Counted from the first letter of the stretch, positions 1 through 8,685 are shown. The stretch: DNA of 37,539 nucleotides from Planctomicrobium piriforme (GCA_945861445.1 CAMAVF010000017.1:1-37539), one strand, 5' to 3'. Notes: generated by a model from the letters alone, not told the origin. Translations and numbers: made by a program.

Positions 1-1
1 G

Positions 2-229
2 GCAGTCAAACGGAACGAGCGTGAGATTCGCAAGGAGATTTCGGCCCTGGAAAAGACGATCGCCCGCCTGGACGATCAAAAACGACAGCTCAGTGAGCAG
101 TTGATGAATACGTCCAACCAGAACGACGCGCTGCGGTTGCACAACGAAGTCGGTGCCGTGACGAAGCAACTGGCAGACGCCGAAGAACGCTGGTGCCAAC
201 TGCAAGAGGAAGAGTTGGAGGGTGTGTAG
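2..229 (+). CDS. ABC-F family ATPase, C-terminal end (partial)
   Basis: An open frame enters from the left edge and ends at the TAG at 227-229, giving about 75 residues. The peptide is charged and helical, with a heptad-like pattern (ISALEKTIARLDDQ, then a turn with NTSNQNDALRLHNEV, then TKQLADAEERWCQLQEEE). A helical hairpin of this kind is the coiled-coil C-terminal domain of Uup/ABC-F ATPases, soluble proteins that act on ribosomes or branched DNA. The ATPase domains lie outside the window, so the family call rests only on the coiled coil and its terminal position. Another coiled-coil protein cannot be excluded. It converges on the DUF1501 gene 84 bp downstream. Confidence 0.6.
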   Translation, partial: AVKRNEREIRKEISALEKTIARLDDQKRQLSEQLMNTSNQNDALRLHNEVGAVTKQLADAEERWCQLQEEELEGV

Positions 230-313
230 GAGGGGCGGGCTCCTGTGTCCCGGATTCTTGACGAGTGCGGTTCACATCCCTTTTCGAGAATTTTCCAAAG
301 GATACGGAGAGCG

Positions 314-1525
314 TCAAAACAACTCGCGGATCGGTTCGGCATCGACGACCGCCCAGCGCGTCCCCATGGTCGTAAGTCGCGAGGAATCCACTCCCAGCGA
401 GTGAAGCAGTGTCGCACACAACTCAGCGGGTGTCACCGGTCGAGTTGCCGGCGTGGCACCGCAGGCGTCCGTCGAACCCACAACGACACCCGGTTGAATC
501 GGACCGCCCGCTAACAATGCCGACCAGGCGCCCGTGTGATGGTCACGCCCGCCGTGACTATTGATCAGCGGGGTACGTCCCATCTCGCCACTCACCGCAA
601 CAATCGTCTCTGACAGCAATCCAAGATCCGACAAATCGTCCAGCAAACCACTCAACGCCTGGTCGAGCTGGGGACAGAGAGTCGCGCGATAGTCGGCGGC
701 CGTAGAGTTCAATCGCCCGCCGTTGGCGTGCATATCCCAAGTCGTTTGATCCAGCACCGATCGGAACTGATTGACCGTGACCACTCGCGTACCACGTTCG
801 ACCAACCGCCGAGCCTGCAGGCACATTTCGCCGAGTTGATGAAAACCGTATTGCCGTCGCATATTCCACGATTCACGTTGCACATCGAGCGTTTTGTTGA
901 GCAGCGGCGACGTGTTCCTTGCTGCCGAATCGTTCGCCATGCAGGGGGCATGTTGCCGCCCCAGTCCTGCCGCAGTCTGGCCATCTCCATCGGCAATGAA
1001 ATCCGACGTCAACCGTCCACCCAGAACGACATTCGCTGGCAAATCGCCACGACGCCCCAGCGCGTCTGAGAGGACAGAACCGATCGAGGGAGCGGTCTCA
1101 TGGTGGTAGAAACACTGCCCGGTCAGCAGCAGTTGTTGCCCCGCCGAATGTGTGGCTGGACCATCATGGAATAGCGATCGAACCAGTGCAACTTGCTGCA
1201 TACGCTGGGCCATCCCGGGCAAGTTCTCACTGATCCACACACCGGGAACCGAGGTCACGCACGCGGGATCGAAGTTCCGATACTCAACAGGGGCTTCCGG
1301 CTTGGGATCCCAAGTATCGATCTGGCTGGGACCACCCGCCAGATTGATCATGATCAACTGCTTGGCCCGGGTTTGAGGAGCACTTGTTGCAGGTGCCGCA
1401 GAATTTGCCAGGCCGAATTGAGGAGAACACATCCAGCCTGATGCACATCCCGCAGCAGCGTGCAGGAATGACCGTCGGGACACGTTGGATCCACGGTCAG
1501 TGACAATTTTGGGAAGTTGAGGCAT
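314..1525 (-). CDS. DUF1501 family protein, Tat-exported
   Basis: About 403 residues. The N-terminus has a twin-arginine signal (NVSRRSFLHAAAGCASG), followed by LIMINLAGGPSQIDTWDPKP, the opening of the DUF1501 domain, which is related to the alkaline phosphatase/sulfatase fold. Later blocks also fit the family: GPATHSAGQQLL, EMGRTPLINSHGGRDHH and the C-terminal GVDSSRLTTMGTRW. The substrate is unknown; these proteins abound in planctomycetes and probably act outside the cytoplasmic membrane. The frame can extend to a GTG at 1561, but the ATG at 1525 gives a normal distance to the Tat motif. In planctomycetes DUF1501 genes usually follow a DUF1549/DUF1553 gene. Here the only such gene is at 15-17.5 kb, so this copy is uncoupled unless its partner lies outside the window. 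Confidence 0.88.
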   Translation of the reverse strand: MPQLPKIVTDRGSNVSRRSFLHAAAGCASGWMCSPQFGLANSAAPATSAPQTRAKQLIMINLAGGPSQIDTWDPKPEAPVEYRNFDPACVTSVPGVWISENLPGMAQRMQQVALVRSLFHDGPATHSAGQQLLLTGQCFYHHETAPSIGSVLSDALGRRGDLPANVVLGGRLTSDFIADGDGQTAAGLGRQHAPCMANDSAARNTSPLLNKTLDVQRESWNMRRQYGFHQLGEMCLQARRLVERGTRVVTVNQFRSVLDQTTWDMHANGGRLNSTAADYRATLCPQLDQALSGLLDDLSDLGLLSETIVAVSGEMGRTPLINSHGGRDHHTGAWSALLAGGPIQPGVVVGSTDACGATPATRPVTPAELCATLLHSLGVDSSRLTTMGTRWAVVDAEPIRELF

Positions 1526-1675
1526 GTCCGCTGATCTCGTTAGGGATTGAGGTATGAACACATGGCTCGTTTTGATTTCCTGGTCCGATGATCGTACGCC
1601 GATTATAGCGAATAATCATTGCGCATTCGTCGGTCGCGACAAAACGGATTCCGACTGGTCACGGAGTGACCGCGC

Positions 1676-1759
1676 ATACAAGCTCGAAGCGCAAGCGAGT
1701 GCATTCCTTTTAAATGAAACATCGAGAAAGATGCACTCGCTTGCGCTTCGAGCTTGTAT
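1676..1759. repeat. Family C inverted repeat, 29-nt perfect arms
   Basis: Positions 1676-1704 and 1731-1759 are perfect reverse complements (29 nt), separated by 26 nt. The left arm contains CTCGAAGCGCAAGCGAG. The element starts 18 nt beyond the recG stop and lies upstream of the DUF1501 gene, so a recG transcript would fold it into a very stable hairpin. No T-run follows on the recG strand. It may terminate transcription, be a dispersed repeat, or both. It is the only copy in this window. Confidence 0.85.
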
Positions 1760-1776
1760 TTCTCAGACCCTCCCTA

Positions 1777-3870
1777 CTACCCCGATCGCACTAACTCCAT
1801 CGGTGTCTCGAACCGATCCAGCACGCGGATCTTCAACATGGCAAATTCTGGCTCGTCCAGACGCCCCGAGTTCACCAGGTGAAACGCCGCCGAGCGGGCT
1901 TCTTCGAGAATCGCCTGATCCCGCAATAGATCGGCCACGCGGAGTGGCAGATTGCCATGCTGCCGGGTCCCCAGAATGTCTCCCGGACCGCGCAGTCGAA
2001 AATCGGCCTCGGCAATTTCAAAACCGTTCGTGGATGTTTCCAGGGCCAGCAGGCGTTGCAGGGCCTCCGGCTTGTCGGTTTCCGTGAACAGGAAGCAGTA
2101 CCCTTGAAACTCACCGCGCCCAATGCGGCCGCGTAGTTGATGGAGCTGAGACAGCCCAAAACGCTCGGCTTGAAATATCACCATCAGATTGGCATTGGGA
2201 ACATCGACGCCGACCTCAATGACCGTGGTGGAGACCAGCGCCTGAATCTTGCCCGCTCGAAAGTCTGCCATCTGCTGGGCTTTCACATCGCGATCCAGTT
2301 GCCCGTGGACCAGTCCCACGCGGAAACCTTGCAGCTCGGTCTCCTGCAGTTCGCGGTACGCGGTCTCGGCACTCATCATATTCACGGCGTCACCGGTGGA
2401 TTCCCCTTCCTCGACGCGCGGGCAGACGATATAGACCTGCCTGCCCGATTCCAGCTTTTGGCGAATGAAATTCCAGGCCTTGCTGCGATGTCCTTCCGTC
2501 GAGATCCGGCTCGTAACAACCTTTTGCCGACCGGGAGGCAAGTCAGCATTGATCGTCAGATCGAGGTCCCCGAACTGCGTCATGCAGATGCTGCGCGGAA
2601 TCGGCGTCGCTGTCATCACCAGCATATGGACGTTCTCAGTCCCGCTCGAGAAGTGGGCGCGTTGCATCACGCCGAACCGGTGTTGTTCATCCACGACGAC
2701 CAGGCCCAGCTTGGAGAACGACACATCCTTCTGTATGAGCGATTGAGTGCCGACGACCAGTTGCGCCTCACCACTTTTGATCTGTTCGAGTGCCAGTTGT
2801 CGCTGCTTGGTGGTCAGGTTCCCGGTCAACAATAGTCGTTGCACGCGGCTGTGCCCCAACAGTCGTTCCACCGTCTGCCAGTGCTGCATCGTCAGCAACT
2901 CAGTCGGCGCCATCAGGCACGCCTGATACCCGGCGGCGACGGCGACCAGCATGCCATAGATGGCGATGGCCGTCTTGCCGGCTCCGACGTCGGCCTGCAA
3001 CAGACGCTGCATGGCCTGACCTGTGGCCATGTCGCCGGAAATATCCTTGATTGCATTGTCTTGCCCCGCGGTCAGCGTGAATGGAAACAGCCGCCGAATA
3101 CGGGCATCAATCTTTGGCGTCGTGGGCAATCTGGGTGCGGGACTGCGTTGCCGCCAATAGCGCCGCCGCAGTGCCAGGGCCAGTTGGAAATCCAGCAAAT
3201 CATGAAACACCAGGCTGCGGCGGGCTTCCTGAGCATCCAGCAAACTTTTGGGAAAATGAATTCTCCGCAGTGCATCCTGAATGGGGGTTAGTTGCCACTC
3301 AGCTTGAGCTGCGGCGGGAACGGGATCGGGAATGAACTGGGAAAACTCCTGGACCACATGCTGCGCGATCCGTCGCATCTCGGACATCCGCAGGCCCTCG
3401 GTCAAGCCGTACCGTGGCAGCACTTTCAACGCCGCCGAGGTATCATCCTCGTCCCCGATCCATTGCACATCGGGATTCGAAATCTCCCAGCGCCCCTGGC
3501 TCCATTTCGGCTTCCCCGAGAACACGACTTGCTCGCTGGGTTGGAACCTCTTCAGCATCCAGGGTTGATTGAACCAGACGCCGCGCAGGTAGCCACCCTG
3601 GCATTCCAGCAGGATGCCCACCATGACGCGTCCCTTGGTGAGTTGCCGGTAATCCTGATCGACGACGCGCCCCACCACCGACTGGACGAGATCCTTTTGC
3701 AAGTCTTTGATGCCGCGGACATCAGTCAGATCCAGATAATCCCGCGGCAAGTACCACAGCAGGTCGTGGACCGTTCGCAGCTCCAGCTTCGCCAACAATT
3801 CGGCTCGCTTGGGCCCCACTCCGGTGACAAACTGCAACGGAGTCAGGAGTGGGTCGTCGGGGCCGGACAT
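1777..3870 (-). CDS. recG: ATP-dependent DNA helicase RecG
   Basis: RecG remodels stalled replication forks and Holliday junctions. The protein has 697 residues, normal for the family. In order it shows an N-terminal HhH-like segment (TGVGPKRAELL), the wedge/OB region, helicase Walker A DVGAGKT (about 294-300), motif II DEQH (about 394-397), motif III TATPIPR, and the C-terminal QAERFGLSQLHQLRGRIGRG (motif VI) with the RecG-specific tail. The frame remains open to 3969, but those extra 33 codons are a translation of the family A repeat at 3902-3966, so the ATG at 3868-3870 (MSGPDDPLL) is the better start. A GGAG lies about 14 nt upstream of it. It is divergent from the FMN reductase gene, with 303 bp between the starts. 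Confidence 0.95.
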   Translation of the reverse strand: MSGPDDPLLTPLQFVTGVGPKRAELLAKLELRTVHDLLWYLPRDYLDLTDVRGIKDLQKDLVQSVVGRVVDQDYRQLTKGRVMVGILLECQGGYLRGVWFNQPWMLKRFQPSEQVVFSGKPKWSQGRWEISNPDVQWIGDEDDTSAALKVLPRYGLTEGLRMSEMRRIAQHVVQEFSQFIPDPVPAAAQAEWQLTPIQDALRRIHFPKSLLDAQEARRSLVFHDLLDFQLALALRRRYWRQRSPAPRLPTTPKIDARIRRLFPFTLTAGQDNAIKDISGDMATGQAMQRLLQADVGAGKTAIAIYGMLVAVAAGYQACLMAPTELLTMQHWQTVERLLGHSRVQRLLLTGNLTTKQRQLALEQIKSGEAQLVVGTQSLIQKDVSFSKLGLVVVDEQHRFGVMQRAHFSSGTENVHMLVMTATPIPRSICMTQFGDLDLTINADLPPGRQKVVTSRISTEGHRSKAWNFIRQKLESGRQVYIVCPRVEEGESTGDAVNMMSAETAYRELQETELQGFRVGLVHGQLDRDVKAQQMADFRAGKIQALVSTTVIEVGVDVPNANLMVIFQAERFGLSQLHQLRGRIGRGEFQGYCFLFTETDKPEALQRLLALETSTNGFEIAEADFRLRGPGDILGTRQHGNLPLRVADLLRDQAILEEARSAAFHLVNSGRLDEPEFAMLKIRVLDRFETPMELVRSG

Positions 3871-3901
3871 GGGAAAACGAAATCTCCGATTGATCGAATG
3901 C

Positions 3902-3966
3902 GTAGCCGCGTTCGCCAGAACGCGGGCCTTCCCGTCGATCGCCCGCACTCTGGCGAGTGCGGCTAC
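3902..3966. repeat. Family A BIME-like element, copy 1 (65 nt)
   Basis: Two 26-nt inverted arms (3902-3927 and 3941-3966) flank a 13-nt spacer. Both outer ends read GTAG/CTAC. Each arm is itself a hairpin: GCGTTC-GCCA-GAACGC on the left, and GCACTC-TGGC-GAGTGC on the right. The arms differ at four bases, yet the differences are paired inside each arm, so both local hairpins stay perfect. The element lies 32 bp upstream of the recG start. Copies 2 and 3 are at 19670 and 31635. Confidence 0.92.
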
Positions 3967-4173
3967 CACCTATTTTCTGGTGCGCATCTGCTTAGAATAC
4001 CAAGTCTCAAACCCGGATTGATCTGCCGGGGATGATTTTTTTCGGGCGGCCTGACGATCAAGTTCCACAATGCCCGGAACTGTTGTTGTAGGTCCGTCGC
4101 CGTCAGACTCTAATAGAACCAGCCGCGCTCCTGCTGTTTTCCCGTTCGTATTCCCGAGTGAAGGTTTGAAAAG

Positions 4174-4770
4174 ATGCCGTCCCCGAAAATCCTGGCATTC
4201 GCCGGTAGTTTGCGCGTTGGATCCTACAATAAGAAGCTCGTGCAGATCGCTGCCGCAGGGGCGCGACAGGCAGGTGCCGACGTCACGTACATCGACTTGC
4301 GTGATTATCCGCTGCCGGTATTCGACGAAGATCTTGAGGCCCAGGGGACGCCGGAAAACGCATTGAAACTCAAGCAACTCATGTTCGAACATCAAGGCTT
4401 GCTGATCTCGTCTGCCGAATACAACAGTTCGCTGTCGGCCGTGCTGAAGAACACGATCGACTGGATCTCACGCCCAATTCCGGGGAAGCCACGTCTGGCG
4501 TGCTACATCGACAAAGTAGCCGTGCTGATGAGTGCCTCCACGGGGGCGTTGGGCGGCCTCCGCGGCCTCGTCCATCTGCGCGCCATCCTAAGCAACATCA
4601 ATGTCTTGGTACTCCCCGAACAGATTTCGATCCCCAACGCGGCCGAAGCCTTCACTGCTGAGGGACAACTGGCCGACGCAGCCAAACAGGCGGCGATTCA
4701 AGGACTGGGCCAAAAGTTGGCGCTCACCATTGCGAAATTACAAAGCAAGATTGCGGAAGAGACAGTGTAG
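4174..4770 (+). CDS. NADPH-dependent FMN reductase family protein
   Basis: A cytoplasmic flavodoxin-fold oxidoreductase of 198 residues, the usual length. The N-terminal beta-strand and phosphate-binding loop read ILAFAGSLRVGSYNKKL (about 6-22), the FMN site of the family. The second hallmark, SAEYNSSLSAVLKNTIDWIS (about 80-99), corresponds to the PEYNxSxPxxLKNAIDW motif of chromate/quinone/azo reductases, with SA in place of the usual TP. STGALGG (about 122-128) fits the third flavin loop. The natural substrate cannot be read from the sequence; quinones, FMN or chromate are the usual in vitro ones. The gene is monocistronic, divergent from recG and convergent with the CocE-type hydrolase. 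Confidence 0.9.
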   Translation: MPSPKILAFAGSLRVGSYNKKLVQIAAAGARQAGADVTYIDLRDYPLPVFDEDLEAQGTPENALKLKQLMFEHQGLLISSAEYNSSLSAVLKNTIDWISRPIPGKPRLACYIDKVAVLMSASTGALGGLRGLVHLRAILSNINVLVLPEQISIPNAAEAFTAEGQLADAAKQAAIQGLGQKLALTIAKLQSKIAEETV

Positions 4771-4823
4771 GATATGGCACTCTGACTTAACGTACGCGCC
4801 ATTACGGTGTGATGAGCGTTCCC

Positions 4824-4986
4824 AGGCGAGCGTCCGGCGTAAGCCGGATGGTTGTTGGCGACTCGCATCAAACAATTATGAGTGGTCTTTTTTGAGAGGC
4901 CGCAATAGGTTTTGTCCTCTGGAAAGTGCCGTTTAGGTCCTTCGAACCTCGCCAAAAACCATCCGGATTACGCCGGACGCTCGCCT
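4824..4986. repeat. Family B element, copy 1 (163 nt)
   Basis: Arms 4824-4853 and 4957-4986 (30 nt each) are inverted with one mismatch. Each arm contains a hairpin near TCCGGC-GTAA-GCCGGA, with a GNRA-type loop. The 103-nt interior is not random: GCGACTCGCATCAA (4858-4871) and AGGCCGCAATAGGTTT (4897-4912) recur in copy 2 in the opposite orientation. The element fills the gap between the convergent FMN reductase and hydrolase genes. The rest of the 4771-5091 gap shows nothing else except a 7-bp hairpin at 5090-5107 overlapping the hydrolase 3' end. Confidence 0.88.
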
Positions 4987-5091
4987 ACGAAAAGGCGCAA
5001 GAGCTGCCCAACTCGTTTAACGGGGAATCAACGGCGTCCCATACTATTGCGACCGCATTGGCCGCGAGTCCCATCCCACGGCATGCCACGA

Positions 5092-6762
5092 CTACGGCTT
5101 CGTAGTCATCAACGGCGTAATCACGCGTGACGCGTGTAGTTTCTCGTGCTTGACTGAGTTCTTCGCGACCACGGAGTTTGCAGGGAAATCGATGGTGAAT
5201 GGTTCGCCCGTGTTGGGGTTCGGCTCGAAGAACGGGGCTCCGGTGCTGGCCACGGTGACTCGGATCCGATGGCCCTTGTTAAAGTTCTGGCTGAACCAGC
5301 CGATATCGAAGGCGACCTTGTAGATCTTGCCGGCTTCCATGAAGACTTCCTTCTCGTAGCCCTCGCGATACCGCGCCCGGCGGACATAGTCCATGATCAT
5401 GATCGACCGGCCGTCGGGATAGACGTCACTGACGCGCACGATGAAGTCGGTGTCCTTGGCGGTAGACGTCACGAATAACTCGGTCTGGATCTTGCCGGTC
5501 CATTCGACCGGTTCGGTCAGGACATCGGTGGTGAATGTCCGAACTTGTGCCTGCTCTTCAAACCCTCGAGCATCCTTGGCTGCGGGCAGCCCGCCAGCTG
5601 GAATGGTATTGGGGTGCAGCGGATCCGCGAGGAACGTCGTTTCTGAACTCGCTGCCGTCGGGGCCGTCAGCGTCAGCTTGCCTTCCGGCTGCAGGTAGTA
5701 CGAGGTGGCTTGAGCGGGAATGGGCCAGTTGTCGGCGGTCCGCCACTCGTTACCGGGGGCGTTGTCTTCGCCCAGTGCGCCCATGACGTAGTAGCGGACG
5801 GCCGGATCCTTCTCGACACCGTTATCAACGCCCTTCAGGTAGTGGTCGAACCACTTGAGCATGTGGGCTTCCATCGGGAACTTCGCGTTCTCGGGATAGG
5901 TCATCTCGGCGACCTTATTGATCTCCTTGTAACGGCCGTGCAGCCACGGCCCCAGCACCAGTTGCTGTGTCTGACGCGAGTTGGGACCGCCATGATTGCG
6001 GCGACCGACATAGCTGTCGACGCAGCCGATACACATGAAGTCGTACCAACTGCCGATGGTGAAGCAGGGGACGTTCATCTTGTTGAAGTGCAGGGAACAA
6101 TCTTCATCCTTCCAGTAGTCATCAAAAGTGGAATGAGCAAACCATTCCTTCATCAGTTCCAGGTTATCGGCCTTGTTGCGGCAGACCGCCTCCATCCCTT
6201 TAAAGCGTTCGGGCCGGGTCGTGCCGCCGATGCGATAGCCTTCATGATAGAGGCTCAAGCCGGTGTCGATCATGTACTGGCAGGTCAGATGCGGGGGTTG
6301 AGCGACCGCCAGGAAATTCTGAGCGAACCCGGCTTGAGAACTGCCGAACGTCCCGATCTTTCCCGTGGACCACGGCTGCTTGGCCAACCACTCCACTGTG
6401 TCATAACCGTCCTGCAACTCGCCCCAGCCGAGAGCCCGATAACCCTTCCACTTGCCTTCCGACAGTTGCGAACCACGGAAGTTTTCGAGACACACGACGT
6501 AGCCCCCTTGAGCCAGCTGGGCCATGGCCTGACGAGTGCCCACGTCGCGACCATTGGCATAGCGTTGCTCGTAGATGACCGGCCAGGGACCGTCACCCTT
6601 GGGGAAATACAGGTAGGACGACAGCTTGACGCCATCCCGCATCGGGATCATCACATGCTTTTCGGTGACTGTTCCCAGGTCAACCTTGGGCTCGTCGGCA
6701 GCGAAGAGGGCGGTCGAGAGAGAGAAACAGCAACCCCACATCAAGATGATTCGGCCCAGCAT
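5092..6762 (-). CDS. CocE/NonD family hydrolase, exported
   Basis: A 556-residue alpha/beta hydrolase of the X-Pro dipeptidyl-peptidase S15/CocE superfamily. A signal peptide is visible (residues 1-21, ending ALFAADEP). The enzyme then starts with VMIPMRDGVKLSSYLYFPKG, the standard CocE opening. The nucleophile elbow GTFGSSQAG places Ser142 as catalytic serine. The acid is likely the Asp in IGSWYDFM and the histidine that in GPWLHGR. The C-terminal half (from about 340) is the jelly-roll domain, ending in GHRIRVTVASTGAPFFEPNPNTG. The substrate, an ester or amide, is unknown. The start is well supported by AAAGGAAC about 12 nt upstream. The gene is monocistronic, flanked by family B and D elements. 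Confidence 0.92.
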   Translation of the reverse strand: MLGRIILMWGCCFSLSTALFAADEPKVDLGTVTEKHVMIPMRDGVKLSSYLYFPKGDGPWPVIYEQRYANGRDVGTRQAMAQLAQGGYVVCLENFRGSQLSEGKWKGYRALGWGELQDGYDTVEWLAKQPWSTGKIGTFGSSQAGFAQNFLAVAQPPHLTCQYMIDTGLSLYHEGYRIGGTTRPERFKGMEAVCRNKADNLELMKEWFAHSTFDDYWKDEDCSLHFNKMNVPCFTIGSWYDFMCIGCVDSYVGRRNHGGPNSRQTQQLVLGPWLHGRYKEINKVAEMTYPENAKFPMEAHMLKWFDHYLKGVDNGVEKDPAVRYYVMGALGEDNAPGNEWRTADNWPIPAQATSYYLQPEGKLTLTAPTAASSETTFLADPLHPNTIPAGGLPAAKDARGFEEQAQVRTFTTDVLTEPVEWTGKIQTELFVTSTAKDTDFIVRVSDVYPDGRSIMIMDYVRRARYREGYEKEVFMEAGKIYKVAFDIGWFSQNFNKGHRIRVTVASTGAPFFEPNPNTGEPFTIDFPANSVVAKNSVKHEKLHASRVITPLMTTKP

Positions 6763-6801
6763 TGGGAGTTCCTTTCGGGAAGAGAGTTTTTCTACTAGCC
6801 C

Positions 6802-6967
6802 GGATTATTCATCAGCCGCAGGGCGCTAGCCCACGGTTAGCACCATTCCCGCAGAAACCGGACGCTAGCGCGTTCCGGCTGATTTGCGCGGTGTTTTGGC
6901 AAGATGGTCCCAACTCCTTTGTTGCGCCAATACTTGTGTATGATGCAGATCGACCCATGAATAATCC
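6802..6967. repeat. Family D element (166 nt), nested palindromes
   Basis: Perfect 11-bp outer ends GGATTATTCAT (6802-6812) and ATGAATAATCC (6957-6967) enclose two hairpin modules. The left is at 6816-6836 (CCG, GGGC, loop GCTA, GCCC, CGG). The right is at 6858-6878 and, read on the minus strand, forms CCGG-a-ACGC, loop GCTA, GCGT-CCGG, with one bulged base. ATCAGCCG/CGGCTGAT (6811-6818, 6876-6883) joins the modules. The remaining 80 nt shows nothing recognisable. The size and plan resemble family B. It lies between the hydrolase start and the mraY end. Confidence 0.8.
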
Positions 6968-7054
6968 AGCCAGCCCATTATGGTGAGTACAGCCCCGGCA
7001 GGGAACTCAACAGGGCCTCTCTGGTGCCGATGCGGGCGGGCCTAACTGGATCCG

Positions 7055-8158
7055 TCAGCGCAACTTCAAACTGGCCAGGGCTGCGATCGCCAGCAATGCG
7101 GCGGAGATCCAGAAGCGGACCACGATCTTCATTTCGTGGTGCCCCTTGAAGAGATAATGATTGTGCAGCGGGCTGCAGGCGAGGATCCGCTGACCGGTCC
7201 GCCGGAACCAGAAGACCTGTGCCATGACGCTCAGCGTCTCCACGACGAAGATCCCTCCGACCACGACCAGCAGGCATTCTTGTCGCGTCACCAACCCCGC
7301 GTAGCCGATCAGTGCTCCCAGGGGCAGCGATCCCGTATCCCCCATAAAGACTTCTGCCGGATGGCAGTTAAACCACAGGAATCCCAGCACGGCACCGACC
7401 ATGGCCCCGGTGATCACAGACAGTTCGCCGCTGCCCGGGACGTAGGGAATATGCAGGTATTCGGCCATCACGCGATGCCCGGCCAGGTACGTCAATGCGG
7501 CAAATGCCGTCCCCGCGAAGACCATGCAGCCACACGCCAGTCCGTCCAATCCATCCGTCAGATTCACGGCGTTCGAACTGCCCACCAGGACAAACATCGC
7601 CCAGGGAATGAACAGCAAGCCCAGCGGGATGACATGATTCCGCCACGGCAGAACCAGGTCTGTCCCATGCGGAACATGGCGGCTGACAAAATAGAGCGCC
7701 GTCGTGACGCCCAGCGCCACGACCCACTGCCAACAGAACTTTTGTTTGGCGGTCAACCCGTTCCTGGTCGTGCTGAGTTTGACCCAGTCATCAACGCCGC
7801 CAATCAGACCGTAGCCCACCGCCACGGAGATCGCCTGCAGGACGTAGGCGTTGCCGAGGTTACCCCACATCAGGACGGCCACCAGCAGGGCCGCCATAAT
7901 GAACACGCCCCCCATCGTCGGGGTCGACTGTTTGTGCTTCTGAATCTCGTTCAACCGGTCAGAATCGCTGGCGATTCGCTCGCGCGCATGCCGTTTCAGC
8001 CACCGAATCGCGAAGGGGCCCAGCACAATCGCAAACAGGAACGCGGACAGACTGGCGAGGGCCGTGCGGGCTGTCAGGAACACGCGGGAATCGCCCGCGG
8101 AAAACACTTCCAGACGCTCCAGCAGCGGGCCAAAGTAATGCAGCAGAAAGACAAGCAT
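7055..8158 (-). CDS. mraY: Phospho-N-acetylmuramoyl-pentapeptide-transferase MraY
   Basis: MraY transfers phospho-MurNAc-pentapeptide from UDP to undecaprenyl phosphate, giving lipid I at the cytoplasmic membrane. The protein has about 367 residues with some ten hydrophobic helices. Family motifs are intact: KQSTPTMGG, GGVDDWVKL (the DDxxK Asp pair and Lys), SSNAVNLTDGLDGLA, NCHPAEVFMGDTGSLPLG (third catalytic Asp) and SPLHNHYLFKGHHE, a variant of the usual PLHHHFE block. The ATG at 8158 (MLVFLLHYFGPLLE) matches the normal family start; a GTG at 8203 would add 15 residues but lacks a ribosome-binding site. It is the third gene of a murE-murF-mraY series, but 527 bp of palindromic sequence separates it from murF, so it may be separately transcribed. 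Confidence 0.95.
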   Translation of the reverse strand: MLVFLLHYFGPLLERLEVFSAGDSRVFLTARTALASLSAFLFAIVLGPFAIRWLKRHARERIASDSDRLNEIQKHKQSTPTMGGVFIMAALLVAVLMWGNLGNAYVLQAISVAVGYGLIGGVDDWVKLSTTRNGLTAKQKFCWQWVVALGVTTALYFVSRHVPHGTDLVLPWRNHVIPLGLLFIPWAMFVLVGSSNAVNLTDGLDGLACGCMVFAGTAFAALTYLAGHRVMAEYLHIPYVPGSGELSVITGAMVGAVLGFLWFNCHPAEVFMGDTGSLPLGALIGYAGLVTRQECLLVVVGGIFVVETLSVMAQVFWFRRTGQRILACSPLHNHYLFKGHHEMKIVVRFWISAALLAIAALASLKLR

Positions 8159-8302
8159 AAGGGCAAGTCGGGTCCTGGAAGCCGGGTAAGGGATGTCCGC
8201 CACGAGCAGGCGGGATCATAGCAAACACCGGAACAAGGTCCAGACCCGAAATTCAACGCCGCTCCGATGAGAAGGTCTTACTAGAAGAGCGTCACCAGTC
8301 AC

Positions 8303-8387
8303 CAGGCGAGCCCGGTGGCGTACGCCCCGGGATTCTGGCATCCAATTCAGAACCAAACCCCCGGCCTAACGGCACGGGGCTCACCAG
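8303..8387. repeat. Family E inverted repeat between murF and mraY
   Basis: Imperfect arms 8303-8331 and 8360-8387 (roughly 20 of 28 positions complementary) flank about 28 nt. The left arm folds as CCCGG-t-GGC, loop GTAC, GCC-CCGGG (8 bp, one bulge). The right arm folds around GTTA. This again is a pair of facing hairpins, as in families A, B and D. It lies 145 nt upstream of the mraY ATG on the minus strand. Confidence 0.65.
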
Positions 8388-8434
8388 TGGTGGCTTCTCT
8401 GTCGGAAGTGCGCAGATTAGCGGGAAGTTCAACT

Positions 8435-8480
8435 CGGGCGTGCCCTGCTGGAGGGGGGGAGGAAATGCAGGGCACGCCCG
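8435..8480. repeat. Perfect 14-bp hairpin F
   Basis: CGGGCGTGCCCTGC (8435-8448) and GCAGGGCACGCCCG (8467-8480) are exact reverse complements around an 18-nt purine-rich loop. It is the second of three consecutive palindromes in the murF-mraY gap. The stem is GC-rich with no adjoining T-run, so a repeat or processing site is as likely as a terminator. Confidence 0.8.
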
Positions 8481-8494
8481 GTTGATTGTACGTC

Positions 8495-8523
8495 CGGGTG
8501 TCGAGGGAGGTTCTCGACACCCG
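8495..8523 (-). terminator. Perfect 11-bp hairpin G downstream of murF
   Basis: CGGGTGTCGAG (8495-8505) and CTCGACACCCG (8513-8523) pair perfectly around the 7-nt loop GGAGGTT. It lies 163 nt beyond the murF stop. No T-tract follows on the minus strand, so intrinsic termination is uncertain. With hairpin F and element E it makes a tandem of three structures that could end or slow transcription before mraY. Confidence 0.4.
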
Positions 8524-8685
8524 GTGTTGGTTTAACGGCCAAGCGACGTTGGGGTGATCGACCCAGAGACCACATGTTCCAATGTCATAAATGCTTCAGC
8601 TCAGACCCAGAGAGCCGTGCAGGGATTCCCGCAAATCCTGGATGCACACCGTCAAACCGACATTTCATTGTTTCATAAGAGGCTA

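Noticed and set aside
1554-2087. A 177-codon plus-strand frame across the recG 3' end
   Set aside because: Its middle is translation of the family C repeat and the rest is antisense to recG.
5710-6798. A 362-codon frame antisense to the CocE-type hydrolase (a similar one opposes mraY at 7136-8221)
   Set aside because: No recognisable domain; the minus-strand genes have clear catalytic motifs and signal or membrane segments.
8435-8523. Rho-independent terminators with U-tracts after murF
   Set aside because: The stems of hairpins F and G are perfect but no T-run follows on either strand; only a tentative terminator call is kept for hairpin G.
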